Positions 51,527 through 63,353 of a DNA stretch of 64,000 bases are shown here, piece by piece. The notes beneath the pieces were generated by a model. It was given only the letters and a program-made list of their open reading frames with translations. It was not told the origin of the DNA and ran no database searches. Positions within the stretch are counted from its first letter, which is position 1, and every line of letters starts with the position of its first letter. The position numbers were made by a program, and so were the translations under genes. Origin of the DNA: Rhipicephalus microplus (taxonomy: Eukaryota > Arthropoda > Arachnida > Ixodida > Ixodidae); contig NC_134700.1 in NCBI RefSeq assembly GCF_043290135.1, forward strand, positions 238,050,088 through 238,114,087, written 5' to 3'.

Positions 51527-51892
51527 CAATACTGCCTCTATTGTAATGCGCCAAACGAAAAGTTCATGAGAAAAACTTTGAAAATAAGAAAAAAAAGCGC
51601 ATTGCAGTGAACCGTATGAGTATGAAAAAAAAAGTCAGCAAATGTGAAATACACTGATGGACCACTTGGCGTGATCTCATTTTTTCGCGCTGTACCAAAG
51701 GAAAGCGCAATTTTCACATCTTATTTCATGCTGATATTCATCACTCGCTAGAGAAGTGAAGTACATATATACTACACACCTGTAAAACATTATACACGCT
51801 TTGTTGATAATGTGACTGATGATTATGGCAAATTGTGGGGTAATTCTTCGTAACGTGTAGTGAACTATGAGATATATACCCCCTCGTTACGC

Positions 51893-52095
51893 TTCTATAT
51901 ACCAACTCGAAGGTCGTGAGATCGATTGCTGCCACTGCAACCGCATTTCGATGTAGGCGAAACGCAGTAGAGTCCCATGTGATGTGATCTGGCCCGTGAT
52001 CTGGTTAAAACCAGATGGTGAAACCAGATGGTTAAAACCAGATGATTTTGACCAGACGGTCGAAATTTCCGGTGCCTCATGGTCAATCCAATTCA
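51893..52095 (+). mobile_element. Diverged SINE with an internal short-repeat expansion
   Basis: A degraded tRNA-like head (GAGATCGATTGCTGCC) is followed by ACCGCATTTCGATGTAGGCG, a normal SINE block. The centre is replaced by repeats of CCAGATGGT and GTGATCTGG over 51981-52060, then GGTCGAAATTTCCGGTGCC continues the SINE. The 3' end is unclear. Confidence 0.55.
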
Positions 52096-52198
52096 TTACG
52101 AATTGTCATTCCTTCATCATGGTCATTCGTCATGGTCAATACTTCTATAACTGCCATAACTTTCATTGTCTCTTCGAGTTTTTTTTTATCATTCAGCA

Positions 52199-52487
52199 CG
52201 GTGTGCGGCCACGGTGTGCGGACGCGCGTCGCGTCGGCTCCGCAGATTTTCTATGGTTTTCGGCGATTTCTTTCCAGCCATTCAGTTCAGAGTATTCCCA
52301 AGTGACTGCGAAAGTCCTGCGGTCTCTCCCGATACCATTTGTGCAGGTGAGCCCGTGTTTCGGTCACTTTTCGAAGATTGCCCGTACCGCCACGCTGGCA
52401 CGACAGTCAAGCCAGTAGACAAGGCACGGCAGGCCTGACAAGTCGTCGGAGCAAGCGGGTGCCCCATCCGCTGCACCGGCGCCCGAA
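52199..52487 (+). promoter_or_regulatory. 5' UTR and presumed internal promoter of LINE B
   Basis: The 5' end starts with CGGTGTGCGGCCACGGTGTGC, a short tandem. It is GC-rich with no long frame until the ATG at 52488. LINEs of this kind use an internal promoter in this region; no specific promoter element was recognised. Confidence 0.45.
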
Positions 52488-54366
52488 ATGGAATTCGTGC
52501 AAGTCGAAGGGGAGTTGATATCGCTGACAGAGTTCGGAAAAGAGCAGGGATGGTGCGAGATCAAACGAAACACCAAGAAGGCGGGTGGAGACGCCGACCC
52601 GGCGAAGAACCAGCAAGCAACGCCAGCGTCTACCGACAAGGCGGCGTTTATACAGAAAGCGACGCAGTACGTGCGGAAAATCACCATGACGAGCCGAATG
52701 CCCAACCTGCCAACGGATGACTACAAGATCATCGTGCGACCCCGGGATGGCTTCAACGTATCCCACTACCAGAAGGACCGCGTCCACTGCTGCATACCCA
52801 ACGCTGCAGGGGTGGGGCGCGAGGTAGCCGAGGAGGACAGCGTCTGTCTCAATGAGCGACAAAACGTTTTTGTGGTAAGCACGCCGTCAGAAGATCGTGC
52901 TAGACGATATGGAGGCATTTGCAAGCTGCGAATTGGCGACCGTGAGTTCGAAGCGAGTGCCTACAGAGCGGCTCCGGAGAACACGTCCAAAGGCCTCATC
53001 AGGGGCATATCTCTAGACGAAAAGCCGGCGGACGTCGTGAGAAGTCTGGTTAACCACCGCAACCCGAACGTTCTGCATGCCAAGCGCATGGGAAACACAA
53101 CCAACGTGATAATAAATCCTTTTCGACGGCTACTACGTGCCTCGTTACGTGAACTACGGCGGGATGGTGATAAGGTGCACTCTTTACAAGAAACATATCG
53201 ATATGTGCTACGAGTGTGGTCGTCTGGGACACAGGGCCGACGTGTGCCCCAACCCGAACGACAAGAAGTGCCGTGGGTGCGGATGCGGTAACCCGCCCGA
53301 CGATCATCGGTGCGAGCCGGTGTGCCAACTGTGCGGAAAGGGTCACCTCACCGGAGACCGCAAGTGCAAAGCTAAGTACAAGACACCCTACCTAGTCAAG
53401 CGCCGACAGTGGGAACGCAGAATGCGCGAGGAGGCTGAGGCCGCCTACAGCAGTAGCAGCACCGTCAACGACGGGGAGGAGGGCTACGGACGACGCCACG
53501 CACCGAGACGACGTCGCGGCAACAGTCGATCGGCCTCGAGGGAGACCCGCGCGCGGAGCCGCACTCGCTCCCGTACTCGTTCTCGAGCCCGCTCTCGCAG
53601 CGTCTCCCGACCCCGTTCAGCGAAGCCTCGCAGCACGTCGACGGCCCGAGCCAACCACACAGCTGCAGCCAAAGGCGGAGGAGAGGTTGACCCCCATAAA
53701 TTGAGGTGGGTGGACGTCGCCTCCGGACGCGCGCCCAGCGCACCGGTAACGCGAACCGAGACTGCCATTGATAGAAACCCAGATGTAGACAGACGCGGCA
53801 GCTCTGCTTACAAACGCAACAGCGACCCAGAAAGTCTAGTGCAGAAACGATTGGATCAATTCGAATCAATAATCCAAGAACTAAAGCTGGAAAATGCAAG
53901 GTTAAGAAACGAAATTGCCACGTTGAAGTGGGAGGCCCCGACAGTTCCCTTTCCTCCTCCTCCTCCAATTAAACTCGTCGCAGCCGACGCGGCTGCTAGT
54001 ACAGCCGAGAGAGTGGAGAAAGTCATGCAGGCTCAAGACGCGCACCCCGCACCCACCAAACGTAAGGAGAAACTCCGCGAACGAGTCGATAGACTCGACG
54101 ACAAGGTAGACGCGATGATGACCCAACACGCGCAGCAAACCGCGCAACTTAACAACGCAATCGCTCAGCAAACCGCACAAACCGAACAGTTGAGCATTGC
54201 AATATCTCAGCTCACAAAATTGGTCGCGACGCTGCAAACGCGCATGGACAATATCGAAATGCGACTTCCGGGCGCAGTGGGTCGCCCAGTACGAACGACT
54301 GGGAAACCGTACTTTAGGCCGTTACCCGACGAAGAGGCGCAGGATCAGCCGGACGGCAAACCATAA
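52488..54366 (+). pseudogene. LINE B ORF1 (Gag-like), one frameshift
   Basis: ORF1 proteins bind element RNA and assemble particles for retrotransposition. The first part, from ATG 52488, is open to about 53115. A few extra bases near 53112-53118 move the reading to another frame, which runs to the TAA at 54364-54366. The order is an N-terminal region, a zinc region with CYECGRLGHRADVCP (about 53206), CRGCGCGNPPDDHRC and CQLCGKGHLTGDRKC (about 53320), an Arg/Ser-rich stretch (RSRTRSRTRSRARSRS, about 53550) and two coiled-coil stretches (LDQFESIIQELKLENARLRN, about 53850; and Gln-rich heptads near 54110-54270). ORF2 starts 11 nt after the stop. Confidence 0.85.
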
Positions 54367-54377
54367 CACGTATCACC

Positions 54378-57300
54378 ATGGCTCGACACGAAACCACACA
54401 AACACAACGCCCACAACAGCATAACACACGGAACACGTTCACTATCTGGCAGTGGAACTGCCGGGGGTACAGGAGGAAACGGGTGCTTCTTCAACAATTC
54501 TTACATAGCCGGCAACGACCGGACCTAATACTATTGCAGGAAACCAATGACCCGGTCAAGCTGGCGGGGTACAAATCTATAGACTAAGCTGTGACTGCGG
54601 GAGCCCCACCGGCCGCTGCAACGCTAGTGCGACGCAACCTCACCGTGGCGCAACGCGAACTTATGAACGTTAGCATACCGCATGTATTCATAGAGCTCAT
54701 CCCGACGAAAGGGCGTGGCTTCGGCCTGTTTGTGCTGAACGTGTATAGCAGACCCAAAGCCAGACACCGCTTTAGCACGTTACTGCGAGAGGCGCGCGAG
54801 GCAGCAGCCGACGGGCCCTTGCTCATCGCGGGCGACTTCAACGCGCCCCACGCGGCGTGGGGGTACGGCTACGATACGCCAAAAGGTAAGCGCCTTTGGG
54901 ACGATGCGCAGAATGAGGGCCTCGAGCTCATCACAGACCCTTCCGCGCCTACGCGCAGGGGCAACAGCGTATGTGCAGACACCTCACCCGAGCTCACATT
55001 TACCAAGAACGTTGCTAGCGCGCGATGGCACAATACAAAGGAGGACCTGGGTAGCGATCACTCAGTGATCGAAATCCAGGTCGACGCTGAACCTCACCAC
55101 CGCGTTCATCGGGAAGGTACCAAGGGCAAGAACCACCGGCTGGTGGATTGGGACGCGTTTCGCAAAGTCCGGAAAGAGCCGAATCGTGGCAATGCGGCTA
55201 TTAAGGATATAGATAGCTGGACTGCGACGCTCAAGGGGGATTTAGAAACGGCGACGTGAGAGGTTCCGCCAGAAGCACAGCTCGAAGTGGTAGACAGCAA
55301 ACTCCTACACATGTGGGAAGCCAAGCGCAGCCTGCAAGACAGGTGGAAGCGTCAACGCCACAATCGAACGCTGCGCAGACGCATAGCATGGCTAAGCAGG
55401 GACATGGAAGAGCACGCGTTACAGGTATGCAAAACGCAATGGGAAGAGATCTGCAATGGGATGGAGAACCAGCTGGGACGGGCCAAGACGTGGCATCTCC
55501 TCCGGCACCTCTTGGATCCAGAGGAGACGAAAACATCGCACGCACATAAGCTTAACAAGTTGCTGCACGACTACAAAGGCACCCACGCGGACTTTCTAGA
55601 TGACGTGCGAAGCCGTTACTTTCAGTCACGTAGCCCCCTCGCGCACTCGGCATACGCCTGGGAGGGTGAGGGTAACGCGGAGCTAGACGAGGACTTCAGC
55701 GTTGCAGAGGTGAGGGTGGTGCTGCACAGGCTCAACACAATGTCGGCGCCAGGCCCGGACGGGATAACCAACAAAGCGCTACGTAACTTGGACGATGAGT
55801 CGATAGAACAACTGACGGCTTACATGAACGAGTGCTGGAATGCGGGCGCTATACCGAACTCGTGGAAAACGGCGCGCATAATTATGATCCCCAAACCGGG
55901 CAAGCGAGTACAGATTGACAACCTTCGACCGATATCCCTGACGTCCTGCGTTGGTAAGGTCATGGAACATGTGGTTCTCGCTCGCCTTACCAACTACCTC
56001 GAGGACCGAAACATGCTCCCACACACGATGCTGGGGTTCCGTCGTAACCTTTCCACGCAGGACGTTATGCTTCAGCTCAAGCACGATATCGTAGACAATC
56101 CCACCCGATCCACCAAAGCGATACTCGGGCTCGACCTCAAAAAGGCGTTCGACAACGTTAGCCATGCTGCGATACTTGAAAGTATACGAGCGTTGGGACT
56201 GGGCGAGAGAACGTACCACTACGTACGGGATTTTCTTACGGGCCGCCGGGCCCGATTAGCGATCGGTGGACTAGAATCGCAGGACATATACATGGGTTGT
56301 ACGGGCACGCCACAGGGCTCCGTAACCTCGCCCATGCTCTTTAACCTCGTGCTTGTCGGATTACCACGAAAACTCGCTGAGATAGAAGGCCTCCACCATA
56401 GCTTGTACGCCGATGATATCACCCTCTGGGTTGCCGAGGGAAATGACGGCCACGTAGAGCAAACGCTGCAGGAAGCCGTCGACGTGGTGCAGGACTACCT
56501 TCGCGACACTGGCCTCGAATGTTCCGCCGCTAAATCGGAGCTCCTGCTCTATACACCATCGCGCAGGGGCCGTAAATCCAAGAACGCCGATTCCGCATTC
56601 AAGTGCGCATATAGAGAAATTAATGTACGCACATCAGACGGCGCTGTCATCCCACAAGTTAACACCATTAGGGTACTGGGCTTGCGCCTGTCCGCCAACG
56701 GCCACAACGGCGAAACCGTTCGCAGACTAGAGGGCGCGGTCAATGAAACAATCCGGTTGCTGAAACGAATAACAAATCGGCATAGCGGAATGAAGGAAAG
56801 CAATACCACTCGCCTGGTACATGCTTTCGCTATGAACCATATAACGTACGTCGCCTCCTACCTCAAGTGGCAGGCGACTGAACACACCAGACTAGATTGT
56901 CTCATCCGCAAGGCGTACAAACGCGCAATCGGATTACCGGCCAATACCAGCACGGAAAAGTTTCTCGAGCTGGGGTTGCACAATACTCTAGATGAGATAA
57001 TCGAAGCACACAACATCACCCAGTACGAACGTCTGGCGAAGACCAGAACTGGTCGACACATCCTCGAGACACTGGGTATCAACTACCATACGCAGCGCGG
57101 CGAAAAGGTCGGGATACCCAGACGTATTCGCGAGCGCATCGTCGTTATGCCGTTGCCTAAGAACATGCACCCGACACATCACATCGGTCGGCGCAACAGG
57201 CGCGCCCAAGACCCTGAAAAGAAATTCGGCAGTAGCAAAGACACAGTTTACGTGGACGCGGCCCGTTACGACTGCCACCGCGGCTTCGCGGTCGCGATCA

Positions 57301-58082
57301 CGGATCATGTAGGAACTTGCGTCACGAGTGCGACGATAGGCACGGAAGAGATGGAGGCGGCCGAAGAAGCTGCCATAGCCCTCGCGATAGCCACCACGGA
57401 CGCCGAGGTGATAATAGGCGACTCGCAGGCGGCGATACGCAACTACGCCAGCGGCCGGATCTCCCGCGAAGCGGCCCGCATTCTCCAAATTCACGAACGC
57501 AACATCTGCCGCAAAAACGACAGTTTCCTCGTATGGACCCCCGCCCACACGGACCCTCCGCTTGCGGGCAACACGACTGCCCACGCCGCGGCTCGAGGAC
57601 TTACACGCCGAGCTGCGACGCCTGCCGACAGTCCCGATGTCTCGCACACTTCGACAGTGATGCGGGAATGGACGTGGGGGGATCGCATGACCACTTTAAG
57701 AGACATCACGCAACACTACAGACTGAACAGATGCAAATATCCACCACCCCACGCCAAACTAAACAAGAAACAGCAGGTTGCCTGGAGACAACTACAGACA
57801 CACACGTACCCGAATCCGGTGATCATTCGCCTCTGCTACCCAGACATTTGTACGTCCGACGCGTGTAAGGCGTGCGGAGCCAGAGCGACGCTGCAGCACA
57901 TGCTGTGGAAGTGTACCGGTAATGCGCAGCAGTCCCCTACGAACCCGGTAGACATGGCAGTCTCGAACCGCGAGGCGCGATGGGAGGCGGCTCTGCTCAG
58001 CCACGACCTTGCCGATCAACTGTGGGCCGTCCGGCAAGCCCAGGATGCCGCCCGGGTCCAAGGACTCGAGGCCGTCACCTAG
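54378..58082 (+). pseudogene. LINE B ORF2: endonuclease, RT, RNase H, with two in-frame stops
   Basis: The frame of about 1234 codons is interrupted only by TAA at 54585-54587 and TGA at 55257-55259. Endonuclease motifs are IWQWNCRG and ILLQETND, then GDFNAPHAAWG (about 54831) and SDHSVIE (about 55055). RT has APGPDGITNKAL (about 55748), LDLKKAFDNVSH (about 56130), GTPQGSV (about 56308) and YADD at 56406-56417. RNase H has VYVDAARYD (about 57247), EAAEEAAIALA and IIGDSQAAI, then TPAHTDPPLAGN. The zinc tail has CKACGARATLQHMLWKC. All catalytic residues I can place are present; only the stops disable it. Confidence 0.88.
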
Positions 58083-58158
58083 GCCGGGGTGCTTGTAGCC
58101 CCACCCCGCTCAATGACGCCGGACATGTTCAATAAAGTTTTTACTCACTCACTCAGCA

Positions 58159-59171
58159 AAAGCTCCCGCTGGAACCTCCCGCTGATTTTTGATGCAGTGA
58201 AGGTGAAGCAAAGGCAGGCTGTGGTTGTTCAGCGGGAAAATCTTTTCCTCCCTTAAAACAAAATCTGCTCTTTCCAAGCTTTCTGCTTATCTTACGTATA
58301 TGCTCTGCTATGAAACAATACAAAAGCCATATTTATTACTTTGATCGCTACATTGCGAAAAATAAGGCGCAATATTAGTCAAAATGCTGTTTTTTTTTCC
58401 TATTTTGCCACAGTATTTTGACAATATTCTTGCGTTATTTATTCCTGAAGTATTTTAATCATTTATTATAGAAGCATACAAAGGAGAAATTGTAAAAATA
58501 GTACTGGCGAAAATTTGTTTGCTTTTTATAAGAAACAGTAAATATGCAGCATATTGCAATTTTTCGCCAAAGCAAGAAAGAAAGAAATCTTAAACACAAA
58601 TGAATGAACTATCATAGTATTGAAACGTAGCACCTCGTGCTAATTAATAAAACCAGTAATATAATATAAATTATTTGGCGTGACACAGTTTCACTTAGGT
58701 GCCCAAAGTTTGAAGCGCCCTCTAGGCAACACCAAACTTTTTTGCGAAATATAACGCCTTGATAGCAACTTCTCACATTCACATATACCTGCATGATTTT
58801 TTCAGCATGATTCTAGATGGTCGAAAATTGACCGGGTACATTTGATATAGAATGACCCGTGTATAAATTAACATATGTTACTAATAGACTTTTTTTCAGC
58901 CCGAGAAAAAGAAGCAATGACAGACGAAAAAAGTGTTTTTGCACAGCATGCCGCTGAATTTGCCAAAGTTAAACCAGCGCATGGAGCACTATAGAAATGC
59001 GTATTGAACGTCGAATATTTTTTACTTGTTAGCTTTAGAAACATTAAAAATGGCTACAGTACAGCTTGAAATTTGTTGTCGCTATGAGCCACCCCTTACC
59101 TCCGGCAAGCGTAGCCGAAGCAGAGCTAATGTATGTAACGGTACAAAACAACCCGAGGGAGGAGGCTCTAA
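58159..59171. other. A/T-rich gap between LINE B and the 5'-nucleotidase gene
   Basis: No frame longer than about 60 codons and no element end was seen. It is likely intergenic, downstream of the minus-strand gene. Confidence 0.5.
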
Positions 59172-59177
59172 TTTATT
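59172..59177 (-). terminator. Candidate polyadenylation signal of the 5'-nucleotidase gene
   Basis: AATAAA on the minus strand, about 110 nt after the stop codon at 59286-59288. This is a normal distance for a poly(A) signal. Confidence 0.55.
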
Positions 59178-59285
59178 TGGAGCGTGCCTGAAATGTCGCT
59201 TTTTTTTACCATGCACTCAGAATAATTTATCTGAAGATCTACCATGCTATCGAAATGGCTTCCTCATTTCGGTCGACGTAGTTTG

Positions 59286-60689
59286 CTATTGCCTAGTGCA
59301 AATGCCATTTTCGCATTTTTGGTTTTCGCGCATCATTCTGGTATAGTTTTTTATTGCTTCTTTGTCCGTCTCGTTCCATGTGATCTTGATTCGACCTTCG
59401 TTGGGCGTCCACATTGGTGACATTTTAAATATAAACTTTTCAAGCGCTTCATATTCTATGGGACCTGCATCAACAGAAAAATAATTTATCAACAGGCCGA
59501 TTTCATTTAAGTAACAAGAGCTCGACTTTCGTGCACTGGGACTTACCGACGTCGCTGACGATCACAGAGTTCGAAAACTTGAAACCGTCACCGCCTCTTG
59601 CTACGAAGTCTGAAGTAACAATAGAGTATGTTTGTTCAAACGTTATATTTTTATACATTGGTACGCTGCAATTGGAACAGAGCACCTTAATCAACTCGAC
59701 TCGGTTGTGCTCTGGTTTTGTTAAATTGTATTTAACTCGGAAGCCTGCAAAAAATAAATAAAGTTATTGTTGGTGCTTTCGTAGGGATAGTTAACAAGAA
59801 AATTAAACGTACCTCCTATTAGTAGTTGAGAATTTGCACATATACAATTCACACAGTGTCTATTGTTATTGGGCTGTCAAGACAGATTTTAGTGTGAATA
59901 AATATTTGAAACCGCGGTCAGATGCCCATGTTGGTCCAGAAACAAAACATTTGGACCTGAATCGATAGTGTATTTGATAAGTGGTGCTTATGGGCAGGCA
60001 ATATTTACCTGATACCTGAAGAAAGCGTCCCTTTGGCATGTCTTTGCTTGTGTTGTAGCCTGTCACAGCATGCTCAAACATGTGCCGTAGGTCATTCCCA
60101 GTGAGCGTGACAGTTACTAGCGAATTTCCGTATGGCAATGTAGTGACCACATCTCCCCAGGTGACATTGTCTGCTCGAAAATGTAGACGAAAAAGGAAGA
60201 AGATGATGGTTACAGATCTTAATTATACAAGAAGGTTTTAGTTACACACTAGTGTGGGCACAGCCCAAAATGGTATAAGAAAAAATGGTATAGTTATCGC
60301 TAGTCGTATATAAAGAAGGAAGGGAAATCCGATTGACTTTTGTGAACACAACATTCTTTGTGAGCAATTCTTGTTTAGCTTTTTTTGGGGGGAGGGGGGG
60401 GACGCAACGGGCTATATGTCTTACTTACAAAAGCTGGGGAGTGATGTTCGTATTCCTCCTGCATTGACAAGAGCACCGTTTATGTCCGACCATGCTGGGG
60501 GTTTCACCATGTTGTGATTAAGGTAGTATGCGAAGTATGCATCAGCGATTAGGTTGCCAAGGTTGCACTCTTGCAGTCGGCATATGTCGTCTTTGTGCTC
60601 CATCAGGACCCTCGTACTGCCAACCACTTCCGCCATTCGTTTCGTGAGGTTTACCTTGAAAGGCTCTAACACCTTTTTCATTTCTGCAT
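59286..60689 (-). CDS. 5'-nucleotidase/apyrase family, last four exons
   Basis: Exons on the minus strand: 60429-60689, 60009-60170, 59547-59744 and 59286-59464. Each has a GT donor and AG acceptor, and all junctions break a codon after base one, so the frame runs through to TAG at 59286-59288. The protein is the C-terminal substrate-binding domain: CNLGNLIADAYFAY, ALVNAGGIRTSL, VTWGDVVTTLPYGN, RGGDGFKF and NEGRIKITWNE. In this family the Asn and Arg of NAGGIR and the Phe and Asp of the FVARGGDGF segment contact the nucleotide. The enzyme removes phosphate from nucleotides outside the cell. It ends in the polar tail CENGICTRQ, with no hydrophobic GPI-anchor signal, which suggests a secreted form, as in saliva of blood feeders. 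The N-terminal metal-binding exons lie beyond the window or past the PLE insertion. Confidence 0.9.
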
Positions 60690-60792
60690 CTGAAAAAAAA
60701 AAGAGCGACGAATTGGAAATGTATGTTGGAAAGTCAGGCTCGGGCTTGATGTGAAGAAGCAGTATAATCAATGTTTATTATACGCCTATGAC

Positions 60793-60935
<143 letters not shown>

Positions 60936-60945
60936 TGCTACTGAA

Positions 60946-62460
60946 AAAATTTCTAGTTTCATTGACTCTCTGATTAGGCACATCCCACAATCATTCCCAT
61001 CATACATCAAAGATACCAGCCACTTCCTTCGAGAAGTCTCAAAACTTGTGGTACCTCTAGATTGCTATTTGGTCACCATGGATGTCTCATCACTGTACAC
61101 AAACATTCCCCACACCGAAGGAATCGCCGCCACAGTCGCCGCCTATGGAAAAAGTAAATCGACGAGTGAATTCGACGAAAGCGCTTTAGAGGTGCTCCTA
61201 AATCTGGTACTTAAACATAATAACTTTGAATTCGACCAAAATCATTATCTGCAAGTAAACGGAACTGCCATGGGAACCAAAATGGCCCTAAATTACGCAA
61301 ATATTTTCATGGCCTCTTTAGAGATTCCTTTCCTCGAAAATTCTCCATTCAAACCTATATTTTACCGACGCTTCCTCGATGATATATTCTTCGTGTGGGC
61401 CGATAGTGAACATAATCTTTCCAAATTCATTTCCGGTTTCAACTCCGTGCATCCTTCGATAACATTCACGCACACGTATTCGCAGAAGAGTGTTCACTTT
61501 CTGGATGTCACTGTATCACTCAGTGGCACCACCATATCTACTTCCCTGTATAAAAAACCAACAGACCGCCAACAGTATCTGCATTTCCATAGCAGTCACC
61601 CCCATCACTGCAAAACAGGTGTTCCTTACTCTCAAGCCCACAGATACAGAAGAATTTGCTCTGAAATCACGCAATTTGACACCCACGCACAGGAATTGAG
61701 AACAGCCTTCTTGCGTCAAAAGTACCCCGAAAAAATAATTGACAATGCAATTGAGCGCGCTCGCTCTTTGGACCGAGAATCAACAATGGGAGAAAAAGGT
61801 GGGAATAAGGATGACATAACTTCAGGGGCAAATTTAATCCTCACATACTGCGCCGCCGCCCCTCGGGTGAATTCTATACTAAACCGCCACTTCAACATAC
61901 TTAAACAGAGTAGTCGCCTCTCTGCCATTTTTCTGACTCCGCCCAAGGTGGTTTACCGAAGAAATAAAAACCTGAGAGACTTACTGGTCAGGGCGAAAAC
62001 ACACAAATCCGACCACCATCAGGGCTGTAGACCGTGCGGGAAACCTCGCTGCAGGGTGTGCACACACATGGTGACCACAGATACGGCCGAAGCCTCCTGT
62101 TCAGACTATGTGTACAAAATTAAAGACGACCTTAACTGTGACTCAGCCAATGTGGTATACAAAATTCGCTGCGAGGTGTGCAAACAGGAATATATTGGAC
62201 ACACGGAAACCGCGTTCCGTTTGCGTTTCAACAACCACAGGGCACACGTAAAGGGCCTCCCCAATTTGCCGTTCTCCAAACATATCAATCTTCCTGGTCA
62301 CTCTTTCGAACGCGTAAGTGTCATACTCCTACAATCCGGCTTCCAGAACACACGGGAGCGCGAACAGCGGGAGTCATACTTTATAAAGAAATTCAGATCA
62401 CTTACCCACGGAATCAACGAGAGCCCTGGGCGACTGACGTGTCTCCGCGACGTTTCGTGA
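60946..62460 (+). CDS. Penelope-like reverse transcriptase with GIY-YIG endonuclease (5'-truncated)
   Basis: The frame is open from about 60946, before the first ATG at 61048, to TGA at 62458-62460, about 500 codons without a stop. PLE RT motifs are [15 protein letters not shown] (about 61078), [10 protein letters not shown] (about 61258), [12 protein letters not shown] with the two catalytic Asp at 61378-61383, and [11 protein letters not shown] (about 61490). A Cys linker [16 protein letters not shown] (about 62024) leads to the GIY-YIG domain [20 protein letters not shown] (about 62149) with [10 protein letters not shown]. The RT copies element RNA and the endonuclease nicks the target. 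The N-terminal part of the RT is missing, so the ATG is only the first available. Unbroken over this length, it is probably young. Confidence 0.87.
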   Translation, partial: KISSFIDSLIRHIPQSFPSYIKDTSHFLREVSKLVVPLDCYLVTMDVSSLYTNIPHTEGIAATVAAYGKSKSTSEFDESALEVLLNLVLKHNNFEFDQNHYLQVNGTAMGTKMALNYANIFMASLEIPFLENSPFKPIFYRRFLDDIFFVWADSEHNLSKFISGFNSVHPSITFTHTYSQKSVHFLDVTVSLSGTTISTSLYKKPTDRQQYLHFHSSHPHHCKTGVPYSQAHRYRRICSEITQFDTHAQELRTAFLRQKYPEKIIDNAIERARSLDRESTMGEKGGNKDDITSGANLILTYCAAAPRVNSILNRHFNILKQSSRLSAIFLTPPKVVYRRNKNLRDLLVRAKTHKSDHHQGCRPCGKPRCRVCTHMVTTDTAEASCSDYVYKIKDDLNCDSANVVYKIRCEVCKQEYIGHTETAFRLRFNNHRAHVKGLPNLPFSKHINLPGHSFERVSVILLQSGFQNTREREQRESYFIKKFRSLTHGINESPGRLTCLRDVS

Positions 62461-63153
62461 AACACATAAATTGATACTCAATTAATTTATTTATACATAC
62501 GTGAAGTCGCACACGCAAGTTAGTCAATATAGCGAAACTAAACGAATTCGATGCTACGTAAACCGAACGGAGTGTGTTAGTATTATTAAGCTTTATTTTC
62601 ATTTCTGAGTACTTTTTAGTAATATTTATTTTTATATATTTTCATCCTTTACAAGAATACCCATTTATTTATTTTCAGTATGACTGGTTGTACATTTTTC
62701 TGCAAGAGAGGGCAGGTGGAGGGAGGGGGAGAGGGCACATTAGCTTTCCACGTGGCCATTATATTCCGAAAGCTGGAGCGGGTCGTATGCTTCTTGTGTG
62801 TGTGTGTGTGTGGCCCGATGCCACGGGCCAGCCGCCGAACCACGTGAACTTAAACTCGATCCATGTGTGGGATGCGAGTAAGGCGGCAACATGTTCCACA
62901 TTTTTCCGTTTTTCTTGGTCGCCTCCGCTGGCGGCGCGTCTTACCTATACGCAGCAACAATGCCAGAATTACCCGCTCGTTTCCGGCGGCTCTCCGTCGC
63001 TCCTTTCTAGTTCCTCTCCTTCTTCTGCTTCTTGTTGTCTGTTGCTACCTCGTTCGCCCGCTTGTCTTTTTCTCTCTCTCTCTTTTTTTGGAGGGTCTTT
63101 AAACTGTGAGGGTGACCCTCTGCTACGGGAACTTGTATCATTTCACTTACATC

Positions 63154-63184
63154 CTCCGAAGAAGGCTGGTCCACCAGCCGAAAC
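63154..63184 (+). ncRNA. Hammerhead-like motif in the PLE 3' region
   Basis: CCGAAGA is followed by a perfect 6-bp stem (GGCTGG and CCAGCC) with a TCCA loop and then CGAAAC. This matches the CUGANGA...stem II...GAAAC core of a hammerhead ribozyme, except C in place of the conserved U4. Type I-like hammerheads are known in terminal repeats of PLEs. With the U4 change it may be inactive. Stems I and III were not resolved. Confidence 0.4.
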
Positions 63185-63292
63185 TGTTAGGATTAAATAA
63201 ATATTTTATTGTTTTGTTTCCTATACTGCACTATTCTCGAAGTTTATCACTTTTATTACGGTAGCCGGAAGAAACTCTGATCATCTATTTCA

Positions 63293-63293
<1 letters not shown>

Positions 63294-63350
<57 letters not shown>
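63294..63350. repeat. (TA)n microsatellite
   Basis: About 57 bp of pure TA repeats, just downstream of the PLE. Confidence 0.97.

Positions 63351-63353
<3 letters not shown>

Larger units (their letters stand above)
52193..58158 (+). mobile_element. LINE B: nearly full-length I-like non-LTR retrotransposon
   Basis: The element has a 5' UTR, ORF1 with zinc knuckles, ORF2 with endonuclease, RT, RNase H and a zinc tail, and a short 3' UTR with AATAAA at 58131 ending in ACTCACTCACTC. A possible 6-bp target duplication, tcagca, lies at 52193-52198 and 58153-58158; this is short and not decisive. Damage is light: one small insertion shifts the ORF1 frame and two in-frame stops lie in ORF2. Such elements copy themselves by target-primed reverse transcription. 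Confidence 0.88.
60940..63200 (+). mobile_element. Penelope-like element with intact RT and GIY-YIG frame
   Basis: The coding part (60940-62460) and a long 3' region ending near AATAAA at 63195 form a 5'-truncated PLE. The (TA)n tracts at 60795-60935 and 63294-63350 lie on either side. It sits upstream of the 5'-nucleotidase exons on the opposite strand, so it is probably in an intron or the 5' flank of that gene. A hammerhead-like motif lies at 63154-63184 in the 3' part. The 3' boundary is estimated from the end of the last recognisable feature. Confidence 0.8.

Noticed and set aside
54585..55259. Programmed stop readthrough in LINE B ORF2
   Set aside because: Two different stop codons (TAA and TGA) at unrelated places, and no visible recoding signal. 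Mutation is simpler.
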